Made by a program: the position numbers and the translations under genes | The notes under the pieces: generated by a model | What the model was told of the DNA's origin: nothing | Database searches by the model: none | The model's input: only the letters and a program-made list of their open reading frames with translations | In this document: piece after piece, positions 16,564 through 26,235 of the stretch | How the letters are laid out: each line of letters starts with the position of its first letter | Numbering within the stretch: the first letter of the stretch is position 1 | NCBI RefSeq assembly: GCF_018917145.1 | Contig: NZ_JAHLOD010000026.1 | Span: 1 to 49,809, forward strand | Reading direction: 5' to 3' | DNA: 49,809 bases | Source of the DNA: Clostridium bornimense | Lineage (GTDB): Bacteria; Bacillota; Clostridia; Clostridiales; Clostridiaceae

Positions 16564-18114
16564 TTATCCTAAAAATATCGGTGCTCCTGGTCCAAGTGGT
16601 AATCCAATTAAGTACCATACTATAAGAAGAATTGTCCATCCAATAGTAAATACAACTGAATATGGAACCATTGTTGATATTAGTGTTCCCATTCCTGCTT
16701 TTTTATCATACTTTTGAAGTGTTACTGCTATAAGAGCAAAGTACGTCATAAGTGGTGTAATAAGATTTGTTACTGAATCTCCAATTCTAAATGCAACTTG
16801 TGTTGCTTCTGGCGATAATCCAATTCCCATGAATATTGGGATAAATATTGGTGCCATTATTGCCCATTTTGCTGATGCTGATCCCATAAATAAGTTTATG
16901 AAGCCACACATTAAAATAAAGCAAACTAATAACGGTAACCCTTGGAAGTTAAGTGATTGTAATAGTTCTGCACCTTTAACTGCAATAAGTGTACCTATAT
17001 TACTATAATTAAAATAGTTAACGAATTGAGCTGCAAAGAATACCATTACAACATATCCTGACATTGATTTTATTGATATTGATAATGCTTTTTCAACATC
17101 CTTATCATTTTTAATAGTTTTTGCACCTATACCATATGCTATACCAGGTACAATAAACACTAAGAATATTATTACTACAATAGAATCCATAAAAGGAGAT
17201 CCTGCTGAAATTAACTCTCCAGCTTCACTTCTTAAGATTCCATTTGTAGGAACAGTCATAAATAAAACTACTGCAACTATAGCTAAAAATGAAATTAATG
17301 CAAATCTTAAACCTCTTTTTTCATCTTTAGTAATTGTAGTAACACTTTCATTTTCATCTATTTTGCCTTCATATTTTCCAAGTCTTGGCTCAACAATTTT
17401 TTCTGTAACAATAGTACCTAAAACAACTATTAATACTACTGAAACTGCCATAAAGAAATAATTAGACATTGGCGATACAAAATAGTCTGGATCTACTATT
17501 TTTGCTGCTTCTGTAGAAATACCTGAAAGTAATGGATCTATTGTACCTAATATTAAATTAGCACTGAATCCACCAGAAACCCCTGCAAAGGCTGCTGCAA
17601 GTCCTGCAATTGGATTTCTTCCAAAAGAACCAAAAATAATTGCTCCAAGTGGTACTAATACTATATAACCTGCATCACCTGCTACATTTGACATAACCCC
17701 AGCAAAAACTACAACTGCTGTTATTAATCCCTTTGGTGTACCAAGAACTAACTTTTTAATCATTGCAGAAATAAGTCCTACATGTTCAGCTAGTCCAACA
17801 CCTAGCATTGGAACAAGAACTGCTCCTAATGGTGCAAACCCTGTAAAATTACTAACCATAGATGTTAATATATATCTTATACCTTCTGCCGATAATAAAC
17901 TTTTAACTGAATCCGTAACTGTAATTATTTCACTAGTCTTTGTATCTACCTTTGTATATGTTAATGATATATCAAAAGCTGCAAGTACTGCAGATACCCC
18001 AATTATTAAAAGACATAGTAAAAAGAAAATTGTTACTGGATGCGGTAATTTGTTTCCTACCTTTTCAACTCCATCTAGGAACCTTGCGAAAAGTCCCTTC
18101 TTCTTCTTTTGCAT
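16564..18114 (-). CDS. AbgT-family transporter
   Basis: A 516-residue polytopic membrane protein of the AbgT family. The N-terminus FLDGVEKVGNKLPHPVTIFF is the family hallmark, followed by about 11-12 membrane helices including GDAGYIVLVPLGAIIF, GFSANLILGTIDPLL and LMTYFALIAVTLQKYDKKAG. Described members import p-aminobenzoyl-glutamate (E. coli AbgT) or export sulfonamides by proton antiport (MtrF/YdaH), so the direction here is open. Length is normal. GAGGTG lies 8 nt before the ATG. It is monocistronic, with a family A terminator. No abgA/abgB peptidase gene is adjacent. Confidence 0.93.
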   Translation of the reverse strand: MQKKKKGLFARFLDGVEKVGNKLPHPVTIFFLLCLLIIGVSAVLAAFDISLTYTKVDTKTSEIITVTDSVKSLLSAEGIRYILTSMVSNFTGFAPLGAVLVPMLGVGLAEHVGLISAMIKKLVLGTPKGLITAVVVFAGVMSNVAGDAGYIVLVPLGAIIFGSFGRNPIAGLAAAFAGVSGGFSANLILGTIDPLLSGISTEAAKIVDPDYFVSPMSNYFFMAVSVVLIVVLGTIVTEKIVEPRLGKYEGKIDENESVTTITKDEKRGLRFALISFLAIVAVVLFMTVPTNGILRSEAGELISAGSPFMDSIVVIIFLVFIVPGIAYGIGAKTIKNDKDVEKALSISIKSMSGYVVMVFFAAQFVNYFNYSNIGTLIAVKGAELLQSLNFQGLPLLVCFILMCGFINLFMGSASAKWAIMAPIFIPIFMGIGLSPEATQVAFRIGDSVTNLITPLMTYFALIAVTLQKYDKKAGMGTLISTMVPYSVVFTIGWTILLIVWYLIGLPLGPGAPIFLG

Positions 18115-18162
18115 ACTATTCTCACCTCATATATTTATTGAAAATAGCCCCTCTGAACGTTT

Positions 18163-18180
18163 TGTACGCACACTTGTACA
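18163..18180. promoter_or_regulatory. Inverted repeat in the abgT leader
   Basis: TGTAC at 18163-18167 and GTACA at 18176-18180, about 50 nt before the abgT start codon. Short, and could be chance. Confidence 0.25.
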
Positions 18181-18279
18181 TCAATACTGAGATTATGTTA
18201 TCATAGTTTTATTATTTTGTAAATATTTTATCGAATTTAATAATAAAAAATAAATTTATTTATTAATTTCGATTATATT

Positions 18280-18322
18280 AAAAAATCTATTCAAAACTCA
18301 TAATTTCTGAATAGATTTTTTA
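18280..18322 (-). terminator. Terminator of the pseudouridine-kinase-like gene
   Basis: AAAAAATCTATTCA pairs with TGAATAGATTTTTT around a 15-nt loop, 9 nt past the stop at 18331. Confidence 0.85.
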
Positions 18323-18330
18323 AAATTTAT

Positions 18331-19278
18331 TTAGTTTTCAACCCAACTATAATTTCCTATAGAATTAAGAACATATTCTAAATTCATAAAAGGATGTATT
18401 GTATCTTCATGTGAAATTGTAATAGAAGACATAGTTATTGCAATCTTAACTATTTCTTTTATCTTTAAGTTATTAATATATCCATATCCTATTCCTGCAA
18501 CAAAAGCATCTCCTGCTCCTGTAACATTTTTAACTTCTACATTTTCAGCTTTTATTTTTCCACTTTCACATGTACTAACATAATATATTCCATCACAGTC
18601 TAGAGATATGAAGACATTCTTTATTCCCAATGATATAAAATATTCACCAGCTCTTTTTAAATCTTCATAATTATTTATACTAAAACCACAAAGTACTTCT
18701 GCTTCATGTCTATTTGGTTTAATAGTATGGAAATATTTTATAAGATGTTTTACTTTTTCAGCTTTTGAAGCTGATATCGGATCTAATACAAACTTTGTAT
18801 CTCCTTGATATTTCTTTAAGATATATTCTAAAATTTCAGGATTATCTGCATCTAAGAATACATACTCAGCATTTTTTATAACTTCATCTTTGCTATCAAT
18901 AAAATCAGTATTTAACTTATCAATTGATTTCATATCTGCAATAGCTGAAACCATCTCACCTTCATCATTCAAAATTGCTAAATATGTTGGCGTAGAACTA
19001 TCTTTTAGTATCAATGAATCACTCATATCATATCCTATTTTCTTAGAATGTTCTAATATACTTTTTCCCATTTCATCATCACCTAAAATTGAGATGAACT
19101 TCGTATTTATCCCCATTCTAGCCATATTCTCAGCTATATTTCTGCTTACTCCCCCAAAAGACATTTTTATGTTCCCTGGTGTAGAATCATATTGCTTATA
19201 CTTACAAGAACAAAATCCAAATATATCTACTACCGATGCCCCTAATACTACTACATATTTTTCTTCATACATGTTCAT
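18331..19278 (-). CDS. psuK: PfkB-family kinase, probable pseudouridine kinase
   Basis: A 315-residue ribokinase-family enzyme. It carries SFGGVSRNIAENMARMG (PfkB signature 1) and NVTGAGDAFVAGI (signature 2, with the catalytic Asp in GAGD). Several stretches follow E. coli PsuK closely: GASVVDI, DSTPGNIKMSFGGVSRNIA, GEMVSAIADM, DPISASKAEKV and TIKPNRHEAE. PsuK phosphorylates pseudouridine to the 5'-phosphate, which PsuG then splits to uracil and ribose 5-phosphate. No psuG or nucleoside transporter is adjacent, so the substrate call is by similarity only. Start is ATG at 19276-19278 after GGAGGAG; the frame can be extended to a TTG inside that ribosome site. Confidence 0.78.
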   Translation of the reverse strand: MNMYEEKYVVVLGASVVDIFGFCSCKYKQYDSTPGNIKMSFGGVSRNIAENMARMGINTKFISILGDDEMGKSILEHSKKIGYDMSDSLILKDSSTPTYLAILNDEGEMVSAIADMKSIDKLNTDFIDSKDEVIKNAEYVFLDADNPEILEYILKKYQGDTKFVLDPISASKAEKVKHLIKYFHTIKPNRHEAEVLCGFSINNYEDLKRAGEYFISLGIKNVFISLDCDGIYYVSTCESGKIKAENVEVKNVTGAGDAFVAGIGYGYINNLKIKEIVKIAITMSSITISHEDTIHPFMNLEYVLNSIGNYSWVEN

Positions 19279-19378
19279 ATTAAACTCCTCCAAACTTCAA
19301 CGATATTTTATCATAATTATCTTGGAAAAGTAACATAATATTAAAAGTTATTTTAAACCAATAGGCATCTATAAGCTT

Positions 19379-20413
19379 TTATAACATCGACTCTAAATTT
19401 TCCATAGCCCTTTTTATATAAAATCCTCTTGAATATTTATCTCTTATTCTATTAACTTTTCTTCTCATTTCATTGTATCTTCTATTGGATAAACGTCCTA
19501 ATGATTCATCTATATCCTCTAAAGAATTAACTACTATACCAATGCCTTCTTTCTTTATAAATGATGCATTAGGATTATCACTAAATACAATTAATGGCAT
19601 ACCATTAAGAATATAAATAGTTTCTTCTACTGACGTAAATAACTTTAATGACTTTTCATCAGATAATTTGGCATTACACATAGGATACACTATTCCAAAA
19701 TCACCACTTAACTCTTTATATACATTTTTGTAGTCTACCTTACCCAAATATCTTATATCTGTTATCGGTGCCAGTTCTCCTCCTGTACCTCTTTTGGCTG
19801 AATAGTAATTTACATAATAATTTTTCATTCTCATTCTATTAAAATTGCTTAGAATATAATCTTCATCACTTCTTGTATCACATATATAATCTACGGAATA
19901 CTTATCTGTTTCTTCCCTATCTTTTCTTTCTTTAAGTTCTCCCTCTACATAATAATCAAAGCCATTGATAGGTATTGTTTCTGATTTTAATCCATTCTTT
20001 TTTAAAAACCTTCCCATATCATTAGTATGAACAAATACATAATCACTACCATTTAAAAATTCCACATCATTATACAAATTAAGATCATAACTAAAAATAT
20101 TTAATTGATGCACTAAAGTAACTATTTTATTTTGTCTATCTTCCTTTGTACTTTTTAAAATTTCAATTGTTATAGGGTCAAGATAATTACATGGATAATG
20201 TAAAAATATAATTGAATCTTTTGGAATATCTATTCCCTGTGGAACAAACATATTTATATCCTTATTATAATATGATATATTTCCACATACTCCTTTTAAT
20301 ATACTCTTTTCTTCAAATCCTATTTCCTTTAAAAATTCATTTATGTTCTTTATCTTCTCATTTTCCCATGAATCATCTAAAATACTATTTTGATTGGCTA
20401 TTAATTTCCTCAT
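19379..20413 (-). CDS. Glycosyltransferase-like protein (Gtf3/galactofuranosyltransferase type)
   Basis: A 344-residue soluble protein. The middle reads SIIFLHYPCNYLDP, IVTLVHQLNIFSYD and FLNGSDYVFVHTNDMGRFLKK, the pattern of an N-terminal Rossmann half of a GT4-like sugar transferase. The second half has DIRYLGKVDYKNVYKEL, GIVYPMCNAKLSDEKSLKLF and LNGMPLIVFSDNPNASFIKK, like the nucleotide-sugar half. I infer a GT-B fold and cannot name donor or acceptor. The start ATG at 20411-20413 has GGGGGA 7 nt upstream and lies 29 nt inside the preceding gene, so the two are probably translated together. No signal peptide. Confidence 0.5.
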   Translation of the reverse strand: MRKLIANQNSILDDSWENEKIKNINEFLKEIGFEEKSILKGVCGNISYYNKDINMFVPQGIDIPKDSIIFLHYPCNYLDPITIEILKSTKEDRQNKIVTLVHQLNIFSYDLNLYNDVEFLNGSDYVFVHTNDMGRFLKKNGLKSETIPINGFDYYVEGELKERKDREETDKYSVDYICDTRSDEDYILSNFNRMRMKNYYVNYYSAKRGTGGELAPITDIRYLGKVDYKNVYKELSGDFGIVYPMCNAKLSDEKSLKLFTSVEETIYILNGMPLIVFSDNPNASFIKKEGIGIVVNSLEDIDESLGRLSNRRYNEMRRKVNRIRDKYSRGFYIKRAMENLESML

Positions 20414-21221
20414 CAATAATCCCCCTTGAATATCCATTAGCAACTATAAACAGAATTCCTTCCAAATTGAATAAGTTATCTACAACATGAGTCATACTTA
20501 ACAAATTAAATTTTATATTTAAAGCTCTTTTATCTATTTCAAAATCTTTAGGAACAAACACTACCTTTTTAAAATTTATATTATTAATAATTCTCCTTAA
20601 GTTTTCCTCACTTGCAACTTTATAATCTATTGTTATTTTTAAATTTCCTTCTATCTCAACTTTTGATTTTCCCTTAACTTCTTTCTTCTTATCCATAGCT
20701 TTTATTTCTTCTTCAACAGATACATTCTTTACAAACTCTATATTTTTTTCATCACAAGACAATTCTATTATCTGAGAAAAATAACTTCTAGTATTTGCCA
20801 CACTAGTATTTCCTATTAATATATTGTTGCTATAATCAAAATCCATAGACATTTCATCATTATTTAGATAACTATATTCCCCTCTTATATTAAATTTTAT
20901 TGGTGGATATACCTCCTGATATTCTACTAAATACCCACTGTCTGTTTTAATATTAAAAGGATTGTTTATAACTTCTGGTAAATTCACTATTGAAACTGGT
21001 AACAAAACGGTAGTACTTTCTCCTTTATCTAGCTTTCCTAAAACCATCTCCTTATTTTCACTAATCCATGAAATATACGGGTTTCTCTCCTCCTTAATCA
21101 ATAAAGTTTCTAAATTAGTATTCATATTATTTTTTATTTTTACAATCAAATCTATATTTTTTGTATCCTCAATATTTATCATTGGATTTTCTATAGTTAT
21201 TGAAACCTTTTCTTTTCCCAT
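20385..21221 (-). CDS. Unknown protein, predicted beta-rich
   Basis: A 278-residue protein that I do not recognise. It has no signal peptide and no membrane helix. The sequence alternates hydrophobic and polar residues (VSITIENPMINIEDTKNIDL, VEIEGNLKITIDYKVA), suggesting beta strands. A lysine/glutamate-rich patch (EEEIKAMDKKKEVKGKSKVE) lies near residue 185. Near the end, NLEGILFIVANGY is hydrophobic. The start ATG at 21219-21221 follows AGGTTAGG. Its 3' end overlaps the glycosyltransferase-like gene by 29 nt, so the two likely act together. An SASP gene lies upstream, but a terminator stands between, so a spore role is only a guess. Confidence 0.7.
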   Translation of the reverse strand: MGKEKVSITIENPMINIEDTKNIDLIVKIKNNMNTNLETLLIKEERNPYISWISENKEMVLGKLDKGESTTVLLPVSIVNLPEVINNPFNIKTDSGYLVEYQEVYPPIKFNIRGEYSYLNNDEMSMDFDYSNNILIGNTSVANTRSYFSQIIELSCDEKNIEFVKNVSVEEEIKAMDKKKEVKGKSKVEIEGNLKITIDYKVASEENLRRIINNINFKKVVFVPKDFEIDKRALNIKFNLLSMTHVVDNLFNLEGILFIVANGYSRGIIDEEINSQSK

Positions 21222-21281
21222 AAACACCTAACCTTAAAATAGTGATTAGTAATTTATATTCAATAACTTATATTTTAATGT

Positions 21282-21319
21282 AAAAAAAAGTTGCCGCACT
21301 TTTGCACGACAACTTTTTC
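21282..21319 (-). terminator. Terminator of the SASP gene
   Basis: On the minus strand AAAGTTGTCGTGC, AAAA loop, GTGCGGCAACTTT and more T, 16 nt past the stop. Stem resembles hairpin family B. Confidence 0.9.
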
Positions 21320-21334
21320 TGTTTATATAACTAA

Positions 21335-21526
21335 TTATTTTATTTTGTTTTCATATTCAGAAACCATTCTCTTAACCATTTCTCCACCTACAGATCCACA
21401 TTGTTTAGAGCTTAAGTTTCCATTATAATCAGTGAATTGAACTCCTAATTCACTTGCAACTTCTTGTTTGAATTTTGATAATCCATTCTTTGCTTCTGGT
21501 ACTAATTTTTGTGATGAACTTGACAT
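21335..21526 (-). CDS. Alpha/beta-type small acid-soluble spore protein
   Basis: A 63-residue protein matching the SASP family: LSKFKQEVASELGVQF with the germination-protease cleavage region (EVASELG), then GSVGGEMVKRMVSEYE, the second conserved block. These proteins coat DNA in the dormant spore, protect it from UV and heat, and are degraded on germination. Length is typical of clostridial members. Strong AGGAGGA ribosome site. I looked for a sigma-G promoter upstream but found no convincing pair. This gene is the clearest sign that the host is a spore-former. Confidence 0.95.
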   Translation of the reverse strand: MSSSSQKLVPEAKNGLSKFKQEVASELGVQFTDYNGNLSSKQCGSVGGEMVKRMVSEYENKIK

Positions 21527-21671
21527 AACTCTCGTCCTCCTCTAATTATAATACTTTTTACAAGAGATTTTATTATCGCCTTGTAATATTAATTTACCCA
21601 GAGGAGATTTTTATACACTAGTTTACTACTGGAAACATATCTTAGTTTATCCTGCATTATTTTTAACTAGT

Positions 21672-22727
21672 CTATTTTGATTTTATTTCCAACCACAAGT
21701 CATCATAAACTTTTATATAATCACCTAAATCTTTAAAGACTTCTGTATTCTTCATAACAGAATCTTTAGGATATGCAACTTCATTTTTCTTTGTTTCCTC
21801 ATCTAAAATCTCATAAGCTGCTCTATTAGGTGTTGAATATCCTACATAATCAATATTTTGCTTTGCATTTTCAGGGTCTAACATAAAATTAATAAACATT
21901 TCTGCTTCCTTTTTATTTTCTGCATCTTTTGGTATGCACATAGCATCAACCCACTTATTAGTTCCCTCTTTTGGAATTGCATATCTTAAGTTTTTATTTT
22001 CATTCATTAAAGTTACAGCATCACCAGAATATATTATTCCCATAGCTACTTCATCATTGATAAGTCTATCCTTACCTTCATCATTTACATAAGCATAAAC
22101 CAATGGCTTTTGTTTTAATAATTCTTCCTTAGCTTTTTCTAACTCTTTATAATTAGTTGTATTAAGTGAGTAACCTAATCTTATAAGTGAAATTCCCATA
22201 GTATCTCTTACCGAGTCAAACATAAGAATATTTTTCTTATACTTTTTGTCCCAAAGTATATCCCAACTATCCACTTTTTCTTTCACCATAGTAGTATTAT
22301 AAAGTATACCAAAAGTTCCCCAGAAATAAGGAACACTATATTCATTATTAACATCGTAAGATTGATTTAAAAATTCCTCGTCTATATTTTTAAAATTAGG
22401 AATATTATTAAAATCTATAGGAGACAACATATCTTCATTCTTCATTTTTTCTATCATGTAATCTGATGGAAATACTAAATCATATTTATTACCACCATTT
22501 TTTAATTTTTGATACATTATTTCATTAGTATCATAAGTTTCATAAATAATTTTAATTCCTGTTTCTTTAGTAAACTTATCTAACAATTCTTCATCTATGT
22601 AATCTCCAACATTATATATGTTAAGTACATCTGCTGAAGATTTACCACCACATCCTGAAAGTAACATTGATGATAATACTAAAGTAATTATTAAAAATAT
22701 ATTTATACTTCTAACATACTTACTCAT
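21672..22727 (-). CDS. potD: Spermidine/putrescine ABC transporter substrate-binding lipoprotein PotD
   Basis: A 351-residue lipoprotein: an N-terminal helix and lipobox LSGC with Cys26 as the lipid-modified residue. It has PotD-type features: LNIYNVGDYIDEELLDKF at the start, YDLVFPSDYMIEKM, YFWGTFGILYN and NFMLDPENAKQNIDYVGY. It captures polyamine outside the membrane and delivers it to PotBC. GAGGTG precedes the ATG, which overlaps the potC stop by 8 nt. Last gene of the xre-potABCD operon. I saw no convincing terminator in the 130 nt that follow. Confidence 0.94.
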   Translation of the reverse strand: MSKYVRSINIFLIITLVLSSMLLSGCGGKSSADVLNIYNVGDYIDEELLDKFTKETGIKIIYETYDTNEIMYQKLKNGGNKYDLVFPSDYMIEKMKNEDMLSPIDFNNIPNFKNIDEEFLNQSYDVNNEYSVPYFWGTFGILYNTTMVKEKVDSWDILWDKKYKKNILMFDSVRDTMGISLIRLGYSLNTTNYKELEKAKEELLKQKPLVYAYVNDEGKDRLINDEVAMGIIYSGDAVTLMNENKNLRYAIPKEGTNKWVDAMCIPKDAENKKEAEMFINFMLDPENAKQNIDYVGYSTPNRAAYEILDEETKKNEVAYPKDSVMKNTEVFKDLGDYIKVYDDLWLEIKSK

Positions 22728-23502
22728 TTATATCACCTCTTCTATTTGGCTTCTTTCTATTAGCTACCACCAATAATATAAATACACAAATAAACATTAT
22801 AGTTGATAATGCATTTATTGCTGGATTTATACCTATTCTAGCCATAGAATATACCTCAATTGATAAATTTGTAACACCATTTCCTGTATTAAAGAAACTT
22901 ATTACAAAATCATCTATAGACATAGTAAATGCAATTAAAAATCCAGACATAATACCTGGTTTTATTTGAGGTATTACTACTTTTCTTATTGCATACATTG
23001 GTTTTGCTCCTAGATCCATAGCTGCTTCTTGGATATTATCAGGTAATTGCTTTATCTTTGGAAGCACTGCTAAAACTACATAAGGTATATCGAAGGTGAT
23101 ATGTGCTAAAAGCATACTTATAAATCCTAAATCTAATTTCACAAATACAAATAAAGACATAAGTGCTACAGCTGTAACTATATCAGGATTTAATACTGGT
23201 AAATAATTTATATTAGTTATAATCTTTCTCTTAGCACCTGTCATTCTATCTATTCCAATTGCACCTAATGTTCCTATAATTGTTGCTATAGTTGCTGCTA
23301 TTATTGCTACTACAATAGTATAAAATAACGCTGTCATTATTCTTTCATCATGAAAAAGTTCTTTATACCATTTAAAAGTAAACCCATTCCATCTTGACAT
23401 AGATTTAGAGTTATTAAAGGAGAATAAAGCCATAGTAAATATAGGCGCATATAAAAATATAAATACTAAAAATAAATATATATTTGATGTTAATTTTTTC
23501 AT
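22720..23502 (-). CDS. potC: Polyamine ABC transporter permease PotC
   Basis: A 260-residue inner-membrane permease with six hydrophobic helices and the EAA loop NIQEAAMDLGAKPMYAIRKV that contacts the ATPase. The segment FNNSKSMSRWNGFTFKWYKE in the first external loop is typical of PotC/YdcV. It pairs with PotB to form the channel. Its ATG overlaps the potB stop (TAATG), and its own end overlaps potD, showing tight translational coupling. Confidence 0.94.
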   Translation of the reverse strand: MKKLTSNIYLFLVFIFLYAPIFTMALFSFNNSKSMSRWNGFTFKWYKELFHDERIMTALFYTIVVAIIAATIATIIGTLGAIGIDRMTGAKRKIITNINYLPVLNPDIVTAVALMSLFVFVKLDLGFISMLLAHITFDIPYVVLAVLPKIKQLPDNIQEAAMDLGAKPMYAIRKVVIPQIKPGIMSGFLIAFTMSIDDFVISFFNTGNGVTNLSIEVYSMARIGINPAINALSTIMFICVFILLVVANRKKPNRRGDINE

Positions 23503-24335
23503 TATAATAATCCGCCTCCTTCTCTATCTCCTTCATCAGTAAATTTATTCATAATAGCCATAGATATTAAAATTAATATCATCATAAAAATAGATATTGC
23601 TGAACCAAAGTTCCAATCCCCTACTGTTGTAAATTGTTGCTCTATTAAATTTCCTACTAGCATATATTGTCCGCCACCTAATAATCTAGATATTACAAAA
23701 GTAGATACAGCTGGCATAAATACCATTGTTATTCCTGAAACGACTCCTGGTATACTAAGTGGAAAAATAACTCTTTTAAATACTTGAGATGATCTTGCTC
23801 CTAAATCATAAGCAGCATTAATAACATCCTTATCCATCTTAGTTAATGATGTATATATAGGAAGAACCATAAATGGTAAAAAGTTATATACCATTACAAG
23901 TAAAACTGCTCCATTACTATATAATAAGTCTAACGGCTTTAGTCCTATAGTAGTTAAAATGCTGTTTATAATCCCATTTCTACCTAGTATAGACATCCAT
24001 GCATAAGTTCTAAGCAAGAAATTCATCCACATAGGTAAAATAAATACTAAAAGAAAAAAGTTTCTCTTATTTTCAGGTTTTTTTGCCAAAATATAAGCAA
24101 TTGGATATCCAATTAGTAAACAAATAACTGTAGATATTAATGCAAGCCATATAGATCTAAAAAATACATTAAAATATACAGGATTCATTAATCTTTTATA
24201 ATGAGTTAAAGAAAATATATAACTATCGTCTACTTTTTCAGTAAAACTAAAAAATATTACTAATAATACAGGTACTACTATAAATAAAACACTCCATACT
24301 ACTAAAGGATAAGTTATCCAAGATTTCTTTTTCAT
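23502..24335 (-). CDS. potB: Polyamine ABC transporter permease PotB
   Basis: A 277-residue permease with six helices and the EAA-type loop VINAAYDLGARSSQVFKRVI. The second external region, FSFTEKVDDSYIFSLTHYKR, is typical of PotB. It forms the membrane channel with PotC. The ATG lies 2 nt after the potA stop and is preceded by GAGGTAGG. Confidence 0.94.
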   Translation of the reverse strand: MKKKSWITYPLVVWSVLFIVVPVLLVIFFSFTEKVDDSYIFSLTHYKRLMNPVYFNVFFRSIWLALISTVICLLIGYPIAYILAKKPENKRNFFLLVFILPMWMNFLLRTYAWMSILGRNGIINSILTTIGLKPLDLLYSNGAVLLVMVYNFLPFMVLPIYTSLTKMDKDVINAAYDLGARSSQVFKRVIFPLSIPGVVSGITMVFMPAVSTFVISRLLGGGQYMLVGNLIEQQFTTVGDWNFGSAISIFMMILILISMAIMNKFTDEGDREGGGLL

Positions 24336-24337
24336 AT

Positions 24338-25381
24338 TTAACCTACCTCTTTTCTCATAATATGAATATCTTCAGGATGTATATCTAATCCTATCATTGA
24401 TCCAACAGGATATGTTTTTGTACTATGTATTATCCATGTTGTTTCATTTCCTTTAACTTCTATCTCATAATGAACGCCCTTGAAAATAGATGATAATACT
24501 TTACCTTTTAGCATACCTTCATCTTCATTAACCATCTTTATATCTTCTGGTCTTATAACAACTTCTACATCTTCATTTTCTTTAAATCCCTTATCAACAC
24601 ATGGAAATACATGATAGTTGAATTTAACGCTATAATCTTCAAGCATAACTCCTGGTACAATATTACTTTCTCCAATGAAATCTGCTACAAAAGAATTTAC
24701 TGGTTCATTATAAATATCCTGAGGAGTTCCCATTTGTTGAATAACACCTTTATTCATAACAACAATTTTATCTGACATAGTAAGTGCCTCTTCTTGATCA
24801 TGAGTTACAAATATAAATGTAATACCAACCTTCTTTTGTATCTTCTTAAGCTCTATTTGCATTTCTTTTCTAAGTTTAAGATCTAATGCACTTAATGGTT
24901 CATCTAAAAGCAATACCTTAGGTTCATTTACTAATGCTCTGGCAATTGCAACCCTTTGTTGCTGTCCACCACTTAAAGAATCTATTTTTCTTTTTTCAAA
25001 ACCTTCAAGAGCTACAAGTTTCAACATTTCCTTAACCTTTGAATCTATCTCATTTTTAGGTAATTTCTTTATTCTAAGCCCAAAAGCCACATTTTCATAT
25101 ACATTCATATGAGAAAACAACGCATACTTTTGAAAAACTGTATTAATAGTTCTCTCATAAGAAGGTATATCATTTATTTTTCTACCATTAAACAATATTT
25201 CACCTTCATCAGCAGATTCAAACCCTGCTAATATCTTTAATAAAGTAGTCTTTCCGCATCCACTAGGTCCTAGCAAAGTAAGAAATTCATCTTTCTCAAT
25301 GTCTAATGTTAAATTATCTAAAACTGTATTATCTCCAAAGGTCTTTGACAAATTTTTAATTTCTATAATCTTCTCACTCAT
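24338..25381 (-). CDS. potA: Polyamine ABC transporter ATPase PotA
   Basis: A 347-residue ATPase: Walker [11 protein letters not shown]-loop VFQKYALF, signature LSGGQQQR, Walker [13 protein letters not shown] and switch His in [12 protein letters not shown]-terminal TOBE-type region ([11 protein letters not shown], then the [20 protein letters not shown] block) completes the PotA layout. It powers uptake through PotBC. Start is ATG at 25379-25381 with GAGGTG upstream; a GTG three codons earlier sits in the ribosome site. Confidence 0.95.
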   Translation of the reverse strand: MSEKIIEIKNLSKTFGDNTVLDNLTLDIEKDEFLTLLGPSGCGKTTLLKILAGFESADEGEILFNGRKINDIPSYERTINTVFQKYALFSHMNVYENVAFGLRIKKLPKNEIDSKVKEMLKLVALEGFEKRKIDSLSGGQQQRVAIARALVNEPKVLLLDEPLSALDLKLRKEMQIELKKIQKKVGITFIFVTHDQEEALTMSDKIVVMNKGVIQQMGTPQDIYNEPVNSFVADFIGESNIVPGVMLEDYSVKFNYHVFPCVDKGFKENEDVEVVIRPEDIKMVNEDEGMLKGKVLSSIFKGVHYEIEVKGNETTWIIHSTKTYPVGSMIGLDIHPEDIHIMRKEVG

Positions 25382-25397
25382 AATAAACACCTCTACT

Positions 25398-25937
25398 TTA
25401 AAATGATGGCGGAGTACTTATCCATATAACCTTAGCCTCACTTTTACTATTATTTGAAATAAAGTGATTTGCTCTTGGTTTAAAATAGAAACTTTCTCCT
25501 TTTTTAACCTTATACTTTTTATCCCCTATATGTAATGTTATTGTTCCATTTAATACATAACCAAATTCTTCACCTTCATGAGGCTCTTCCTCTACATACT
25601 GTCCACCTGGAGATAATGTTACCATTACTGGCTCCATATCATTCTTTTGTGCATCAGGAATTAACCACATAAGCTTATATCCAAGCTCTTCATCTTCCGT
25701 CTCAAACATATCCTCTTTACTAAAGGTTACTCTATGATTATCTTGATCATTAAAAAATTCCTTTAGATTTGTACCTAATATTTGTAATATATCTACAAGG
25801 GTAGCTATGGATGGAGATGTTAAATCATTTTCTAATTGAGAAATGAATCCCTTAGAAAGTTCACATCTATTAGCTAACTCTTGCTGTGTAAGTTGTTTTT
25901 CTATCCTAAGTCTTTTTATTTTCTCTCCAATTTGCAA
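25398..25937 (-). CDS. XRE-cupin transcriptional regulator of the pot operon
   Basis: A 179-residue regulator. Residues 1-65 are an XRE helix-turn-helix ([20 protein letters not shown]); residues about 105-175 are a cupin ([20 protein letters not shown], then [13 protein letters not shown]). This is the PuuR/YdcN-type layout; the cupin may bind a polyamine-related effector. Start is TTG at 25935-25937, 7 nt after AGGAGG. It is first in the operon with potA 16 nt behind, so it most likely controls its own operon. Confidence 0.9.
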   Translation of the reverse strand: MQIGEKIKRLRIEKQLTQQELANRCELSKGFISQLENDLTSPSIATLVDILQILGTNLKEFFNDQDNHRVTFSKEDMFETEDEELGYKLMWLIPDAQKNDMEPVMVTLSPGGQYVEEEPHEGEEFGYVLNGTITLHIGDKKYKVKKGESFYFKPRANHFISNNSKSEAKVIWISTPPSF

Positions 25938-26058
25938 ACTTCCACCTCCTTTTTATGTAATTATATATAAAACATTAAGTTTAAAATTACTAAACAACAT
26001 TTTAGATTATATATATTTTTATATATTAATTCAATAGTTTTTTTATTTTATTTTTTAT

Positions 26059-26099
26059 AAAAAAAGCTGTTGCACAACTTTAATTCATTGTGCAACAGA
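26059..26099 (-). terminator. Terminator downstream of the GNAT gene
   Basis: CTGTTGCACAA pairs with TTGTGCAACAG around a 9-nt loop, with a T-run on the minus strand. It lies about 140 nt after the stop at 26236, with no gene between. Confidence 0.8.
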
Positions 26100-26235
26100 C
26101 TCATTGTATTTATTATGATATATTAAATTATTCAACGTATATCAATATGGTACTTAACCAGATATAAAAAACCTCTTTGAATTTGCTAATAAATAGTTAC
26201 TATAATAACATTGCCATTTTTCACAACTTTCTTAT

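Noticed and set aside
18890-19333. 147-codon plus-strand frame opposite the kinase gene
   Set aside because: Antisense shadow of a gene with clear family motifs; no ribosome site.
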